Assembly: GCA_037013685.1 (NCBI GenBank)
Contig: CM072896.1
Coordinates: 11,349,444 to 11,413,443 of the forward strand
Direction of reading: 5' to 3'
Length of the DNA stretch: 64,000 bases
Source: Acridotheres tristis
Lineage: Eukaryota; Chordata; Aves; Passeriformes; Sturnidae
The position numbers and the translations under genes were made by a program. This document shows positions 47,601-61,100 of the stretch, piece after piece; position 1 is the stretch's first letter, and every line of letters begins with the position of its first letter. Under the pieces are notes generated by a model. That model did not search any database and was not told the DNA's origin. It saw only the letters and a list, made by a program, of their open reading frames with translations.

Positions 47601-50201
47601 GATCTGATGTCTTAACGACCTAAAAACTGATCTGTAACCAGCTATTATTTGGAACAAACTAAGGATCTTCCTATTCTTATTTTAAGTTATTTTCAAGTTT
47701 AAATTTTTGATTTGCAGTGTAATTACTGAGCTTACATGGTACTGTTGTATTTGTATTTTGGTGCTTTACTGAAAAGGAACTATGGTTTCTGATTGTTTTG
47801 GTAGTTACAAAGGTATTTTGATTTGGAATATTACTCTTACAGACTTGCAGATGTTTTGTTAGTGCTGTAAGAGAAAGATTGCAGCTCTGGCTCTTGTAAT
47901 TCACGAGATGTAGAATTGAGGCAGACTGTTTTGTTTGATACCTGGATTTTTGAGACATGAGAAACTGTAACCCATATCCCTTAAGGCAAAAGCATTCTGA
48001 AAAGGAGAAGATATATTCTTATAGGTGATTTTATGTGTTTGTTTATTTTTTATTATTCCATACTTATCTGGAGTCCAACTGATTACATTTTGTGAGATGA
48101 ATCCAATTGTGCTGCCTTTATGATGTTAAAATCTTGCAAAAGTCACTTTTTAGCAATTTTTGTTAGTGCCTTTTAAATAGGGTTTCTAAATTTTATTGTG
48201 ATGCATTTCCATAAATAAGCAGTGATTGCAAACATTTTTGCCAAGTGTAACCACGTTTTTTATCTTATGATTTCTATGTGCTTTTTTTCTGTGTGTGGGC
48301 TAGCAGTTTATTCTGTACACTGAACGTTGGCTGCCCACCAAAACCATCACTAGCATCGCTCTTGAATTTACCCAGGAGGCACAGTATTTTCTCTGTCTGC
48401 TATCACTAAAATTGATGTGTAGTAAGGACACAATTGCAGTTTCACATGGAGCAGTGTGTGTTTCTGCTCTGTAGCACAGCTCTTTAGTGACACGTTACCA
48501 GAACTTCTCTATTCTACAAACAAACAAACAATGTGCTGCATTGTTTGGTCCCAATGCATGAGCCTCGGTCTGAGATGTGTTGGTGTGAATTGAAAGGAGC
48601 TGGTAAAGTTAGAGAAAGTGGATTAATTTGCAGTATACAAAAGCAATGGGTTTGAAGTTTAACTCCCACTTTACGTATTGCAGGCAGAGTGGAGCGTGTT
48701 TAAAATAACCCACACATTGGAAAGTCATCCAGAGAGAAGAGCTTTTGTTCCCATGAGCTAAACATGGTAATTTGTATATGGTATACAATGGTATCAGCAT
48801 ATGAATTGCAGGAAGAGCAGGTATTGGGGGGTCAGGGATCTGTTTTTAAGATTTATTTGTGCTTAATATTTAGCCAAAAGAAAAGAAGTATAATTAGAAG
48901 GCCATGAACCAGGATAAGAGTATTTTTTCCAAAGCAGAAACAATGAAAGGAGGATGTTTGCTGGAATAGCACCTCAGTCCAGGCAGCTGACAGATGTCTG
49001 CACAAGGAAATCTCTTCAGCAGCCTGTGATCATCCTGTGTTCCACGTAGATGTTGATTTTTTTCTATTGATTTCATTTTGGTAGCTGTTTTCTGCTTTGT
49101 ATTCAAGAGCCGGAATAAATTTGACTTCTGCTTTTCCTTACCAGTGACAGGAGCCTCAGGCCAAGCACTGCTGGGTGCTGCTGGTGGCTTTGGTGCAGCT
49201 CCCTGCAGGAAGGGCCAGGGGGCTTCACCTCCACAGCCCTCCAGACTGCAAAGGTCTTGGGGGAAATGATTTCCTAGTTCTGGCTGATGTGAAGTAGTTG
49301 CCAAAGGAAGCTTTGGGGCAGCTTGTCAAGTACCAGTTAAAAAGAAAATGGTGTTTAACTATGGGATAGCCACATGTCTTGATAATTCTTTTGCAATTCC
49401 TGTAGCTAGACTGAGTCCAGTTTCCAGGGAACTTTTTCTCCACCAATATCTATCAGATATTCACAGTGGCTGAAAGGTATGGTCAGATGATTCCCCTAAA
49501 GGCAAACCACTTAAGAGTATTCAGACCATATGTTTGTAGTTCAAATATCTGTGTTATTTAATGTTATATTTATTGAAGCCTATTCTGCTCTAGGCTTTTT
49601 CAAGGCCTCTAGGTTCTTGCTAGTTGTCCTGTTTCCAGAGAACTAAGTAGCCCTTGATGTTTGTAGCAAGCCACAGGGGAAAGCAACAACCCACCAATGC
49701 ATTTTGTAATTTGGATAGATGTCCAAGGTGTCAGAAGTGCTTTGAAGTAATTTGGTCTCTTAAGAAAAGTATTTCATGCATTCATTGGCTTCAAGGCCAA
49801 GCAGTGTTTCTAAAATTTATTTATTTCATATGTTGAGTTCAGTTTTGGGGTTAAAATGTTCACAGATACCCTTTATATTCATCTTGGTTGTACATCTGCA
49901 GATATTTTTCCCAATGTGTTTGGGAATGTTTTAATAATTACAGACCACATTTCAAAGCTGAAAGGAATCTGGTGGCATTTACTGTACTTGCTGAATATGC
50001 TAAAATCCAGTCATATTTAACTGCTTTGATAGTGTAAATTCTCGACTATAGCCTCTTAACTGCCAACTTGTTTTCGTAGTGAAAAAAGATAGAATAAAAG
50101 AACATGTGCATTAACTGCTGGTTAAATTGTACAAAAGGCTGTGACAAACCTCTCACTTCTCCTATTTGCTGTGCATGATGTCTCTATACTACTCTGTACA
50201 A

Positions 50202-50223
50202 TACAGTGTAGTATTACACTGTA
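50202..50223. repeat. Short perfect hairpin
   Basis: TACAGTGTA (50202-50210) and TACACTGTA (50215-50223) are perfect 9-bp inverted arms around a 4-nt loop. Similar TGTACA/ATACAGT text directly precedes it. No function is assigned. Confidence 0.6.
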
Positions 50224-52160
50224 ATAATGTGTGATAATCTTTTCATTGCAGTTAACTCACGTACAATAGTAAGATTTATGTAAAAAAATTTTTGATACCA
50301 CCTTGGTTTTCTGTGGAACAAAACAGTGCCTGGAGAAATTAAAAAGGAAAAAGATAAAGAAAAAAGCTGCTCAAGTTGAGTATTAATATGGCCGTGGATG
50401 GATCAGCAAATGATGTGGGAGGAGGGGCAGCAAACAAACCTGGTGAGCTCTGGAAGCTGCTGCAGTTCATGGCTGAGCTCCTGCCATGGTGTCCTGGCCA
50501 AAGGGAACGAGGGAATCTCTCACCACTGCACAATTCAGCAAGGAAAGGGTGAGCTCCCAGCAGTGAAGGACAAAAATTCACTGCAGTTGTTGTACAATGT
50601 GAGGATTTCAAGTAGACTGTTCTAGGCCAAGTCTCTCCCCGAAGGGAATTCTTGGGAATTGCTGAAGCTGTGTAAGGCACTAAGCAATCATTTTGGGTGA
50701 GTAAAGTGCCACACTCAGGGCTTTGAAGTGTGGCTCAGCTGTGAAAATCTCTCACCAAGGACTCAATGTTCCAGGTTTGTGCTACAACATCTACTTCTTT
50801 ATTTTTGAAGAATGAAGTGTTTCCAAGCCTGGTAGGGAAGGCATAATAATCTCCCATCTGGTTTCCTTTGTGCATTCCGAGTTTCACAGAAGGAAAATAC
50901 AGATGTGTGGGCTCAGAGCAGTCCAGGAGTCCTCTGAGAAGATGGCTTGGAAATAGCTTGTGGTTTATTGTAGCAAGTAAGTCAAAGTACAGGAGAGTGG
51001 CTGAGAGGTGGCAAAGAACTGGTTAATCCTGAAATGTAAAGCCCATGAAAAATCCAGAACATGATTTTGATTTTCAGAAAATATTTTGCTTCTTCCCCAC
51101 CTTTCTCCCAGGTTATGTGTACACAGTTTTCTTTATAGTTTTTCTTCAGCTTTTAAATCCAGATGTACAATGCTGTGAAATGAATGCATGTATGTGCTGT
51201 GCCATAATAAGATCATATTTTGCTGTACAGAATTTCACAATGCAAATCTCTGTGGAAAAAGGTAACTCAAGAGCTCCAGCAGAAACTTTTCTTTGTTCTG
51301 TTTTGGGAAAAAGATAAACTTTTGTGCTCCCAGTTCCATTTACTCCAGTGCTTTCCTGTCAGCTTGAAAGGATCAGAGGAGTTCTGTCCTACTAGAACTG
51401 GTTTTGAAAGACTAAGATTTGAACACTAATCTTCTCTGTACCACAGGGCTGAATGGATTCAGCAAAGCACTTAAACACACACTTTAAATTGAAGTCTAAA
51501 TGAAGTTGCAAAAAATGCAGTTTACATTTGTGTTTGTTTAAAATGCTTTTGAGGACCATTAGCACATTCATCCTTTCTGGAAACATGAATTAGACACCGG
51601 AAAAAATTCATTACATCTAGTTTTTATGTAACCTTAACATGCACTGGGATTGCTGTCCATTAGTTTTTGGGTTTAATGATCAGAACAGAAAATTAAAAAG
51701 AAGCAAAATATTTAGGAAACTATTATTATGACTACATCGAGCTAATCATGCAGGTAAAAGACTTTAATAATAGTGAGAAGATTATGCTCTGCAAATTATA
51801 GAGTGTGTATGTTACATTTTCAGCTGTTGAATATCCAGAAGCTGGTAGTATCATTCAGTTTTGCTTCTCTGCTAACTTAAGTCGATAATCGAACAAATAT
51901 TTAAAGAAAGATTGATTTCAAACTTCCTCTTGCAGTTGGAGTAATATTTGACTGAAGGGGGCCAGCAAATGGATTTAACAGAATGCATCATCCTTTTCAC
52001 ATATTTGTAGGACCTGCTCAGCAAAGAGCTCCTGTACCTATGAAATAAACTTGCAGAGGGAGAGGAGGTTTCCTTAGTAGATGGTGTAGCACAGTTCGTC
52101 CTTGGTTTTCAAAGGAGAAATAATTTTACTGATCCCATTTTTTGAAACTGTCTTTTGACA

Positions 52161-52191
52161 GTTATTGTAAAACTTTAGTTATTGTAAAACT
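52161..52191. repeat. 17-bp-period tandem duplication
   Basis: GTTATTGTAAAACT occurs at 52161-52174 and again at 52178-52191, a single short duplication. Confidence 0.8.
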
Positions 52192-55100
52192 GTAACCTTA
52201 GTGAAAATAAAACTTGTTTTAGCTTGGCATGACAGCAGTCATTTTTTAAAATATTGGTTTCATTGAAGGTGCATCTCAATACCACCCCTTAACTGTCTTA
52301 AGTTCTTATACTCTGGTCCTTACATACATAATGGAGAGGCTCTTTCAGATAGTGATTTAAAACCTACTTCTAGAAATATGAATTATTCAATATTATCTAA
52401 AAAAGAAAATAATAAAAAAAGGAAACAGTAATATTCAGGAAATTCTGCTAAAGGAATAGACAAAGAAAAAATGCTGCTGCATGGATATCAAATTTAATGC
52501 CATGGATTGTCTGACATAAGAAATATATGTGAATGTGGGACTGTCATTTAATATTTCCCAAGTGGAATTGAAAAGGTAAAAGTTAAAAGTGATTGTTCTA
52601 GTAGTGTGTGCATAGGAGAGCTGGCTAAAATTGAAAAAGGTTCTTCAGCATTTTGAACTTCGAAGATGAATATTTCTTGAAATGTCACAGTTCCATTACA
52701 TATGGCTCATAACCTTTAAGTGTGGTTACAGTAAACCAAAATGTATTTCAGATTCAGCACACCTTGATGAGAGATGTGCAGAGCTGTCGTTTTCTCCAAG
52801 CATTCACATATGGTCACTGGGGTTTTCCACGGGTCTATTCCACAGAGACACGCTGCCTTTTAGCAGGTAAACACAGATAAATTTTTTTCTCTCCCTAAAG
52901 AAACTGAGAAAAATCTGTCCTCAAAAAAGAAAAGCAGCTCCATACAATCTGCAGTGTCACCCTCTTGTTTCTGTTAAACTTTCAAGAGCTAAGAAACCAT
53001 TTTTTAAAGTGCTGCTGTAAAACTTTTTATTTGTTTGTAGATTTTTTAAACATCTTTGGTAAACACTGTCAGTGAAGCTGCATGTTTTCACCCAAGTGCC
53101 ATCTGGAACTGTCCATCTTTCAACCCAACTATCTAAAAAAGGAGGAGATTCGGCCAAGAAATCTATTTTCTCTGTTGGTTTGAATATTCCTGCATAATAT
53201 GTGCTAGCCTGCATCCCCCAACCTTTTTCAGTGTTTTGGAAGAGTGGCTTTTCTGTTGAGTTTATTATTTGCCAAGCATTCTCTGTGCATATATAGGTCA
53301 TTGCATGACATGGCACTGAAGCTATATTGCTTTGGGGGGATAGAAGCATTTCCCGAAATATTTTTGAAAGAGCAAAGACAAATTGTTCTGAGGCGGAAAT
53401 TTAACAGCAGTTGGATCCCTCTGCTCCTATGACTCTTATTGTGACAATCATTTCTGAGGGAGGAAGGAAGCTGAATGCAGAAACATCTGTGCTAAGTGTC
53501 CAGTGGCTTTGGCACCTGAGCACTGAGGTCTCGTGATATGAATAGGCTCTGGCTGGTGGAGACAACAGGGACAGCAAAGGCAAGGAAACTGTGGGGATGA
53601 CATAAAGACATTTTAATGGGTGGAGGAAAATCCTCAGTGGCACAAAGGGAGTCACCCAGCACGTCCCACCAGCCAGTCCTGGAGCAGCAGCTCCAACCCC
53701 AGCTCCTGCCTGTGCTACTGTGGTGCTGGGGCTGTGGGGTGTCCCCAGCTGTCCCCTCCCAGCCTCCTGAGTCCTGGGGGACAGAGTGGGGGCTGCAGAA
53801 AGCCCTGCCAGGATGTGCCAGCAGGGCTCAGTAGCAGCTGGAACACTGGAGCATTATCCAGCCTGGTTTAGTCACAGCCTCAAACCTCACCACGGAATGG
53901 GCTGCCATAAAACATTAACCCAGGCCTGGCCAAAGGCAATCCTAAATTAACCTGTGGAACTGTGGAAGAGACACTCACAAAGGTAGCTGTTACAAGAGAA
54001 AATGTGTTTATTTCACATGCTTAGTTTAAGTCTGGATTTTGGGGTAATATTATCCTGTTAGGAGGGCTGATGAACGAGCTCAGATGATGAGTGGTTTATT
54101 GAACATGACCTAATTATACTGAGGGAAATGAGAAATATTTTCTGACAGGTTCAGAAAAGCTCTATGGGAAAGAGCTACCCAAGGTTGTCTTGGTGTGGCA
54201 GGAGGGGACAAATGGAAATTAACTCCTGAGAGACTGGTTCAGGCACTTGGGCATCTGGATGATGGGTGCTACCCAGGAGCCCAGATGGAACAGTTCAGTT
54301 GTGTTTGGACTCATTGGAGAATTAAATCCCCTTCAGAGCGTGATTTTGAGTTTCTTTGGAGTGCCCTGCAGTGAATGAGTTTATAGCTTTCAAAACCAGA
54401 CAGATAAATTAGTGCCCACAGCAGCTTTCTCAACTGGATTTGAGTTTGAAGCAGTTGAAATTCCCTCCACAGAAAGGAACAATTACCCATTATCTCAGCA
54501 GTCCCAAAGAGCTGTGCTCTATTTTCAAACACGAGGTCCCCTGGGCTGCACAGTTCAGTTCTTATTTCAAATACCCTGAAATATGCCAGTAATCAGTGGT
54601 GGAGGATGTGATCTTCCACTGAGTCCCACACATGATACACATTTCCTACTGGATATGAAGCTGATGGCAAATGGCCCCAAAGCCCTGGGAGCTGCACCAA
54701 GGGAGGAGTGAAAAGCAGGGGCTGTTTTGGGGTTCTTTTGCTGCCAGGTCTGAGGGTGACACAGCTGAGGAGCTGCAGGAATGGAGTGTGAGGGAATTTC
54801 AGTAAAAGTGTTGCTTGTGTTTTGTGGCCTCTATTGTTTATCAGCTCAAGCTGAAAAACCTATAATCACCCAAAGGAATTACAGTCTTAGTCTTAAGCTC
54901 TCAGGATCTCTTGGTTTAGCAGCTTTTCAACTGATTTCAAGAGTGTGACTGCAAAAAATAATATTATACGTAAGAGACTCTAATTCTGGAGACATTTGAA
55001 GGAGAGAATACAGTGAAATTGGCTGCAAATATCTCCATTTTGTAGTGAGTACAATGTTCATAATACCTTGACTTTTAACCTTAGAATTGCTATTACTGTA

Positions 55101-58100
55101 AGCATCACTATAATGGCAAACAAATAATTTTTTTCTTTTTATTCTGATTTTATAATAATAATATAGCTATAACAAAACTAATTGCACAGAATAACTGCAG
55201 ATTCTGAAAAGAATTTTGATCACTGTTAATATTTTGAAAGGTAAAAGCTGGAATTTCTAGATAACTGCACTGTAAATTCTCACAAAAGTGTGTTTAATTT
55301 ATCAATTATGGACATTTTAAAGCTCCTGTAGTCCTGTATTTGAATGCCTTTGTAGAAGCTACTGTATTACCATTATGATTATCCTAATGTTATTGTGATG
55401 GCTTGATTTCTGTGTCACAAAACTTTGGTTTCTATTGTTGCCTATGTAAGATCATATTAAATTAAATGGCAATTTAAAAATCGATTCTGATAATTTTAAA
55501 TATGGATTCAGGAAAAGTAAGGTGGGAAGAAGTGCTAAATACAGAATTTCAAAACCATTCTTATTGTGGATCACAATATTTTATCTTTCTCAATGTTTAT
55601 TTTTTTATATTCATGGACTGGATTTTTTTTTAGCTAAAAGAAACAAGTTGTTTCTTCAGTTCTTATGTGAATTAAACATGTTTGCTCTGGACTGTGTTGT
55701 ACCCTAAGCCCCTGAAGTTGGTTTTCCCTGTTTTCCCTCCCACCATGGGGCAAGAACAGCAGTGCTGGGGTTTGGAGGGGAGACTGCTGACCCTCTGATG
55801 GCTGCTGATGGGCAAATATCTTTTGATTTTGATTCTGCTAATCTTCCCTCTTGGGATTTACTAAATTGAGTCTCTCTTCTCTACAAACCAACTTGAAAAG
55901 AAACCTCGAGAAGCACAGTTAAATTTGAAGCCCCAGCTCCGTTAGAAAATAAAAATCACTGTTCTCCCCATGTGTGGATAGGATGGCTCAGGACTGTGTT
56001 TGCTTGACACTTTGCATTTTGCCTGAGCTTTAGGTGTCTTCTGGCATCTAGGGAACCAAATGTGATCCTCTGTTATTTTAGTGAACTGACTTAAAATATA
56101 TCATTTTAGCCTCATGAGGAGATTAAAGCTCAGAGTGTTTTATAAACTGGACATAATTTCTATTCAAACAGTAGGGAAGCTCAAATATTTTAGTTAGTAT
56201 TCAGAGAGATATTTTTGTCTTTTCTTGTGGTACTTGGATTTTTTTCTTACCACAGATCTGTAAATATTTTTTTTCTCTGAACAGGTAAGTAATCTTGGGT
56301 AGTATCTTAGAATAGATTTGCCTCCCCTAGTGTCTAAAACGAGTTTTTCATGATCCTGTATTAGAAGTGTTACAGCCTTTCCTCTGCAAAAAGCACATTC
56401 TGTAAGAAGTTAATAACAGTAGGAAATTAAGCTAAGAGGCAGGTGCCAAATAACCCAACTGTACTTTTCACAGTAATGACTAATCTGTGCTTCTTTTCCT
56501 AATGCCTTGACTAAAAAGGCTTGTTTAGTGTGTGTGCTTCACACTGTAATATAGTGCTTCATTTCCCTCATAATTTCTGGAGCTGGGAGCTAAAGTAATG
56601 GTTTTCTGGGCCTTAGCACACTGCTTGATCTTGCAAAGTCTATTTCATGGTCTGCTAGATCCTAATGGAGATTGTTGGTAATGAGATAACATTTATTTAT
56701 ATAAAAGGAAATTTACTGCCAGCTGCCTAAAACTTGCAAGCAATTGAAGTAATGAGTTGTTTTAAGTTTTTAGTTTATTTTATCAGTATGTAAGAGAATA
56801 TACAGAGGTCACAGTTTCAACTCCCTCAAATAATGCATGGGTCAAAATAATATATAGGTCAGGGTACCAAGAGATAGTGTCTTTGGAAACTTTTAAATGA
56901 GGCTGTATATTAATGATTCTGCTGGAGATAACATTTATGTCTGGAGCTTCTGCTTCCCAGGCAATTAAATAATTTGGCAACAAATGTTACACCTCATTCT
57001 GTAAAATCAGATATTATGTGCATCTGTTAATGTAATCAATCTTAGAGCTGAAGCATGAGCAAAAAGGTGGGGAACTTGTGCAGCTGCTCTTGGGAAGCTT
57101 TGAGGGTGACCTTGGTATCAGCTGTGCTAATGGCATTTCCAGCAGAGTGTCTGCAGGAACCTTTTGCCTAGAGCCACGCCGTGAGTTATCCCTGCATTGG
57201 AGATGGCTAAGATTGTTAAGAGAAATGCCATTCTTTATTCCCAGGTAAGATCTACAGCACACCAGTGAAGGCCAAACTGGTAAGTCTAGCCTGGCAATCT
57301 AGATGCTGTGCAAACCAAAGGGAATCAAAGGATCATTCCCCCAAGAGCTCGTGTGCAGTTCTCACCATCTCGGCTCTGATTGATGCTATGTGTCTTTCTA
57401 GTATGCACACTGCTTTATTTTCAAATGGTGCTAATGTGGATGCCCCATTTCAGATTTTTGAGGAGGTTTTGTTTAGATGTTGCTCATTTTTGGTTGGTGA
57501 ATATTTTCTAATCAGAGACATTTCTGGTTTGAGATTCGTCAAAATTGTATTCCTTTTGCAATTGTGAATCAAATTATAAACGATTAAATATCTAAAATCT
57601 GTCAGCACATGTATGCATTTACAGTAGGGAAAAAGAATATTGAGAAAGAGATCTCTGTTTCTCACAAGGTTAGTAATTGGATTATATATTGACTTGAAGT
57701 TCAATTCTGTATTTGTGGAACAGAGTAATAATGTAATGAGTTCAGAGGTTTCATGAGTTCAAGTTTGAAGCAGTGAAGCTATGGCTTTATTTTGTAGGTC
57801 GTATCAAATCTGTGCCAGTAATTCTTTAGGGGATGGCACGTTATGTGTGCACTTTTAAAGGCTGGAGACTCTTAAAAATATCTATTAGCCCTGTTTTAAT
57901 AAAACCATATCCAAAGTGTTGAAGACACTGATGATTAAGATTTCAAGTGTAGTGGCCTCGGGCACTGTATCTAACATTCAGAAATCTTTCCAAGTTATCT
58001 AAAACAATAACAACTTCTTAACTTTTTCTTGTTAAAAAATTCAGGATCTCAGGGCTTTCTAAGGCTATGAAGTTGGCAGATTTTGCTACACAGGAAAGTT

Positions 58101-61100
58101 TATTGAGCAACTTAAGTTTTATAACCAAAGCTTATTAGATGACTCAAGATATGTGTGTTACCTTTTCATTTGAATTTATACAATGCACAACCAACGTGGA
58201 AAATATGTTTAAGAGGTTGCAAGGGAAAGATCATAGCAGTAAGAAGGTGGGGCAAAAATTGGCAACCTTTGCCAATGTTATGGGAGGTGAGATTTGAGGT
58301 TTTGCCATCTTCAGGTTTTACTTTGTCTTGTTCTTTGTAAACGGCATTAGGTTGAAGCTATGGAGTTTTGTGGGTTTTTGGTTTTGTTTTTTCTTTTTTC
58401 CTTGGAGAGAGCATTTGTTTGGGTTGAGTTTTTTTGTCCCTGCTTGATTAGTTAAGAGAGAGAAATTGTGCTTTCAATTATACTGATGTGAATCTAGAAT
58501 AATTAAATATTCATGTGCTGTTAGTCTAGACTAGATGGGACAGAAAAACAGAACATAGCTACGGTATTTGTTGATGAGTAGGATGGAGATGAGACGTTAG
58601 AGAGGAAGATCTTGATTCCTCTCTAAATACTTCTGATACTACTGATATTAAATTCACGTTCATGTTTTAGAAAATATTTAAAGTACTGGTTCAGAAAATA
58701 AGTGTAAGGAAAAGAATCCTCTTTGATGTGCACGTATGCTACTGGGAGAAAAACCTTTTGCTCCTTCCCTGCCTTTGTAGCTGTGAAAAGCCAACCAAAC
58801 ACAGAAGAAAGTTCCCAGAAAGCAGCTGAGCCTGCAGGTTTGACTCCCCTGCGGCTCTGCAGTCCTGCCATGGTCCTCACTCAGGCACTGGCAAACCTGC
58901 AGTTGTCTGGGCAGCCACTCCATGCAGCTGAACTGAAAAGCCATGAGTTAAACCAAGCTTTCCAGCTCCAGGATTTCTGAATCAGCTCCATGAACCAGTT
59001 CACTTGGCAGTTACCTCCTAGGTTTTTTTTCCCATTGCTGGGAAAAAGGCTGGGAGGAGTTGGGTAGGGCTGGGGTAGGACACAGGACACTCCTGGAGCT
59101 GGCCTGAGTGAGCAGGGATGGTCAGCTGGGAGCTTAATGTTATCTCTGGTGGAGAATATGTTAGTGATTCCTAAACCCAGCAGTGTGTGCTCTGTGCCCA
59201 GAGTGGCTGGCTGCTCACCTGGGGTGGTAGGGTCTGGAAACATCTGGAAACATGTGGTTGGCACTTGTCCCTGTCCCCAGACTGGCTTCTTCCACTGAGG
59301 GTGAAATTTTACACTGAGGATAAGATTTTACTTTGCACAGGAAAAGCACAATTAAAACTGCACATCAGCTAAGTAGTTCACTTTTTTTTGGATGTAGGTT
59401 AATGTCAGAGACGATCTATTTTGTGTTAGTTTTTCTTCTGAATTTATAAAAGGACCAGAACTCTCTGTTCTCTGGACATGTCAATCAACCAAATTAAAGC
59501 ACAGAATACTGATGAATAAACACTACAATCAGTGTAGAAAGAAAACAAGTAGAGCAGCGAACACCCAATATCTCACTGAGTAACTGTGCAGAGCCAATAA
59601 TTAACACTAATGACCGGCTGCTGTGGCACAGCTGCCCCTCAGCACTTTTAAAATACAATACCCAAATCCCTCACAGCACATCCCCGGGCAGACAATGAGC
59701 TGTTTCAAGTCAGTAAGGCAGAGGCATAGTAGGGATGCTGAAGTTGCTTCTTATTTTTATGGAGCAGGGCTGGCTTTGGGGCATGAGCTCTGACAGGCCC
59801 TAGGTCAGGAAGGGCGCCTTGGAAAACTGCAGGTCTCTCCTGCCTGCTGTGAAACTCCCACTGAATGTGCTCATGCCACTCGCTCCCTTGCACTCTACAG
59901 AAATTCCTTCTGAGTTGCTGTCTCGTCCTATTTCATTTGTTCATTTCTGAAGATGGATATGTGCCCTGTCTTTGGGCTTGTAGAAGCTGACTAGACACTG
60001 CAGAAGCTAATGTGAATAGAAGTTGGTAAGTCATATGAAAAAAGGTGTCATTTTGTGCACTAAAAACATGCACAACATTCTAAGCATATGGGGGTCACCA
60101 CTAGAGGAAATGCCACGTGTGCTGCCTAAAACATATGGAGGTGCCACTGGCATCACAAAATAATTTAGGCTGTAGCTGAAACCCATTCTAGCATTGTATC
60201 AGCCACGGCTCTCATCCATACTTGTGGCTATTGGAACAATAAATGACATTTGGGATTCTGAGTTTATTTTCCAGCATCACAGTGACAGAGCCATCATCAC
60301 CATGACAGCCAGTCCCAAACAGCAGCACAAACCTGTCACAGCAGCAGAGGCTGCACAGGCTCAGCTCTGGATCCCTAGAGGGGATCCCCAAGGGTTATGT
60401 GCAGGACATTCTCCACTCCAGTATCAGCCAATGCCCCTGTGTGGATTGAGGGTGCTACACTGACATTAAATTATTGAATTTCCAGCTTCAGCTGGGTAAA
60501 TAACTATTTACTTTCTGTGAGAGGTTGCTGTCATTAAATGGTCCCTGTATTCAACATTATTTTGCAGGCAACTAACTGTACATTCCATAAAACTAGTCTT
60601 AATTCTTCTTCATGAAAGGTATTATAAACCATAAATGATTAATAATTTCTCATATATATGGATTTTTTTAATTTTAGAAAGTGGCTTATACTTAGAGTGT
60701 AAAATCAGTAGGGCAGATCATACTGAAATGCTGGACTAACAGCTCTAATAACTAAGAAAGTGTTGCATTAAAATGTTAAGTATATATTTTGTATCAGAAA
60801 TGGGGGCTTTTCAAAGTAACAAAAGTTCCTGTTATAGTTGGAATAGGACAAAAACAACTTTATGTGTGAAGAGCATGTTCTAGGAACTACAGTACTTTGA
60901 TCGTTACACCCTTTACTAAAATACTGCATAATAGAAATTTCTAAAATAAAAATTAAATAATTTTTAAAATAATCAGTTTAGGTTGATTTTGAGCTCAGAA
61001 AACCACACCAGTGGTGAGAAACAGATGAGATGACAAAGCTGTACTGGGAAAGAACTAGTATAGTAAAATATTAATAGCAATTATTTTAATCTACTGTGCA

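Noticed and set aside
48894..49304. 136-codon minus-strand ORF
   Set aside because: It runs through one of the GC-rich, CpG-poor islets. There is no family or conserved start context.
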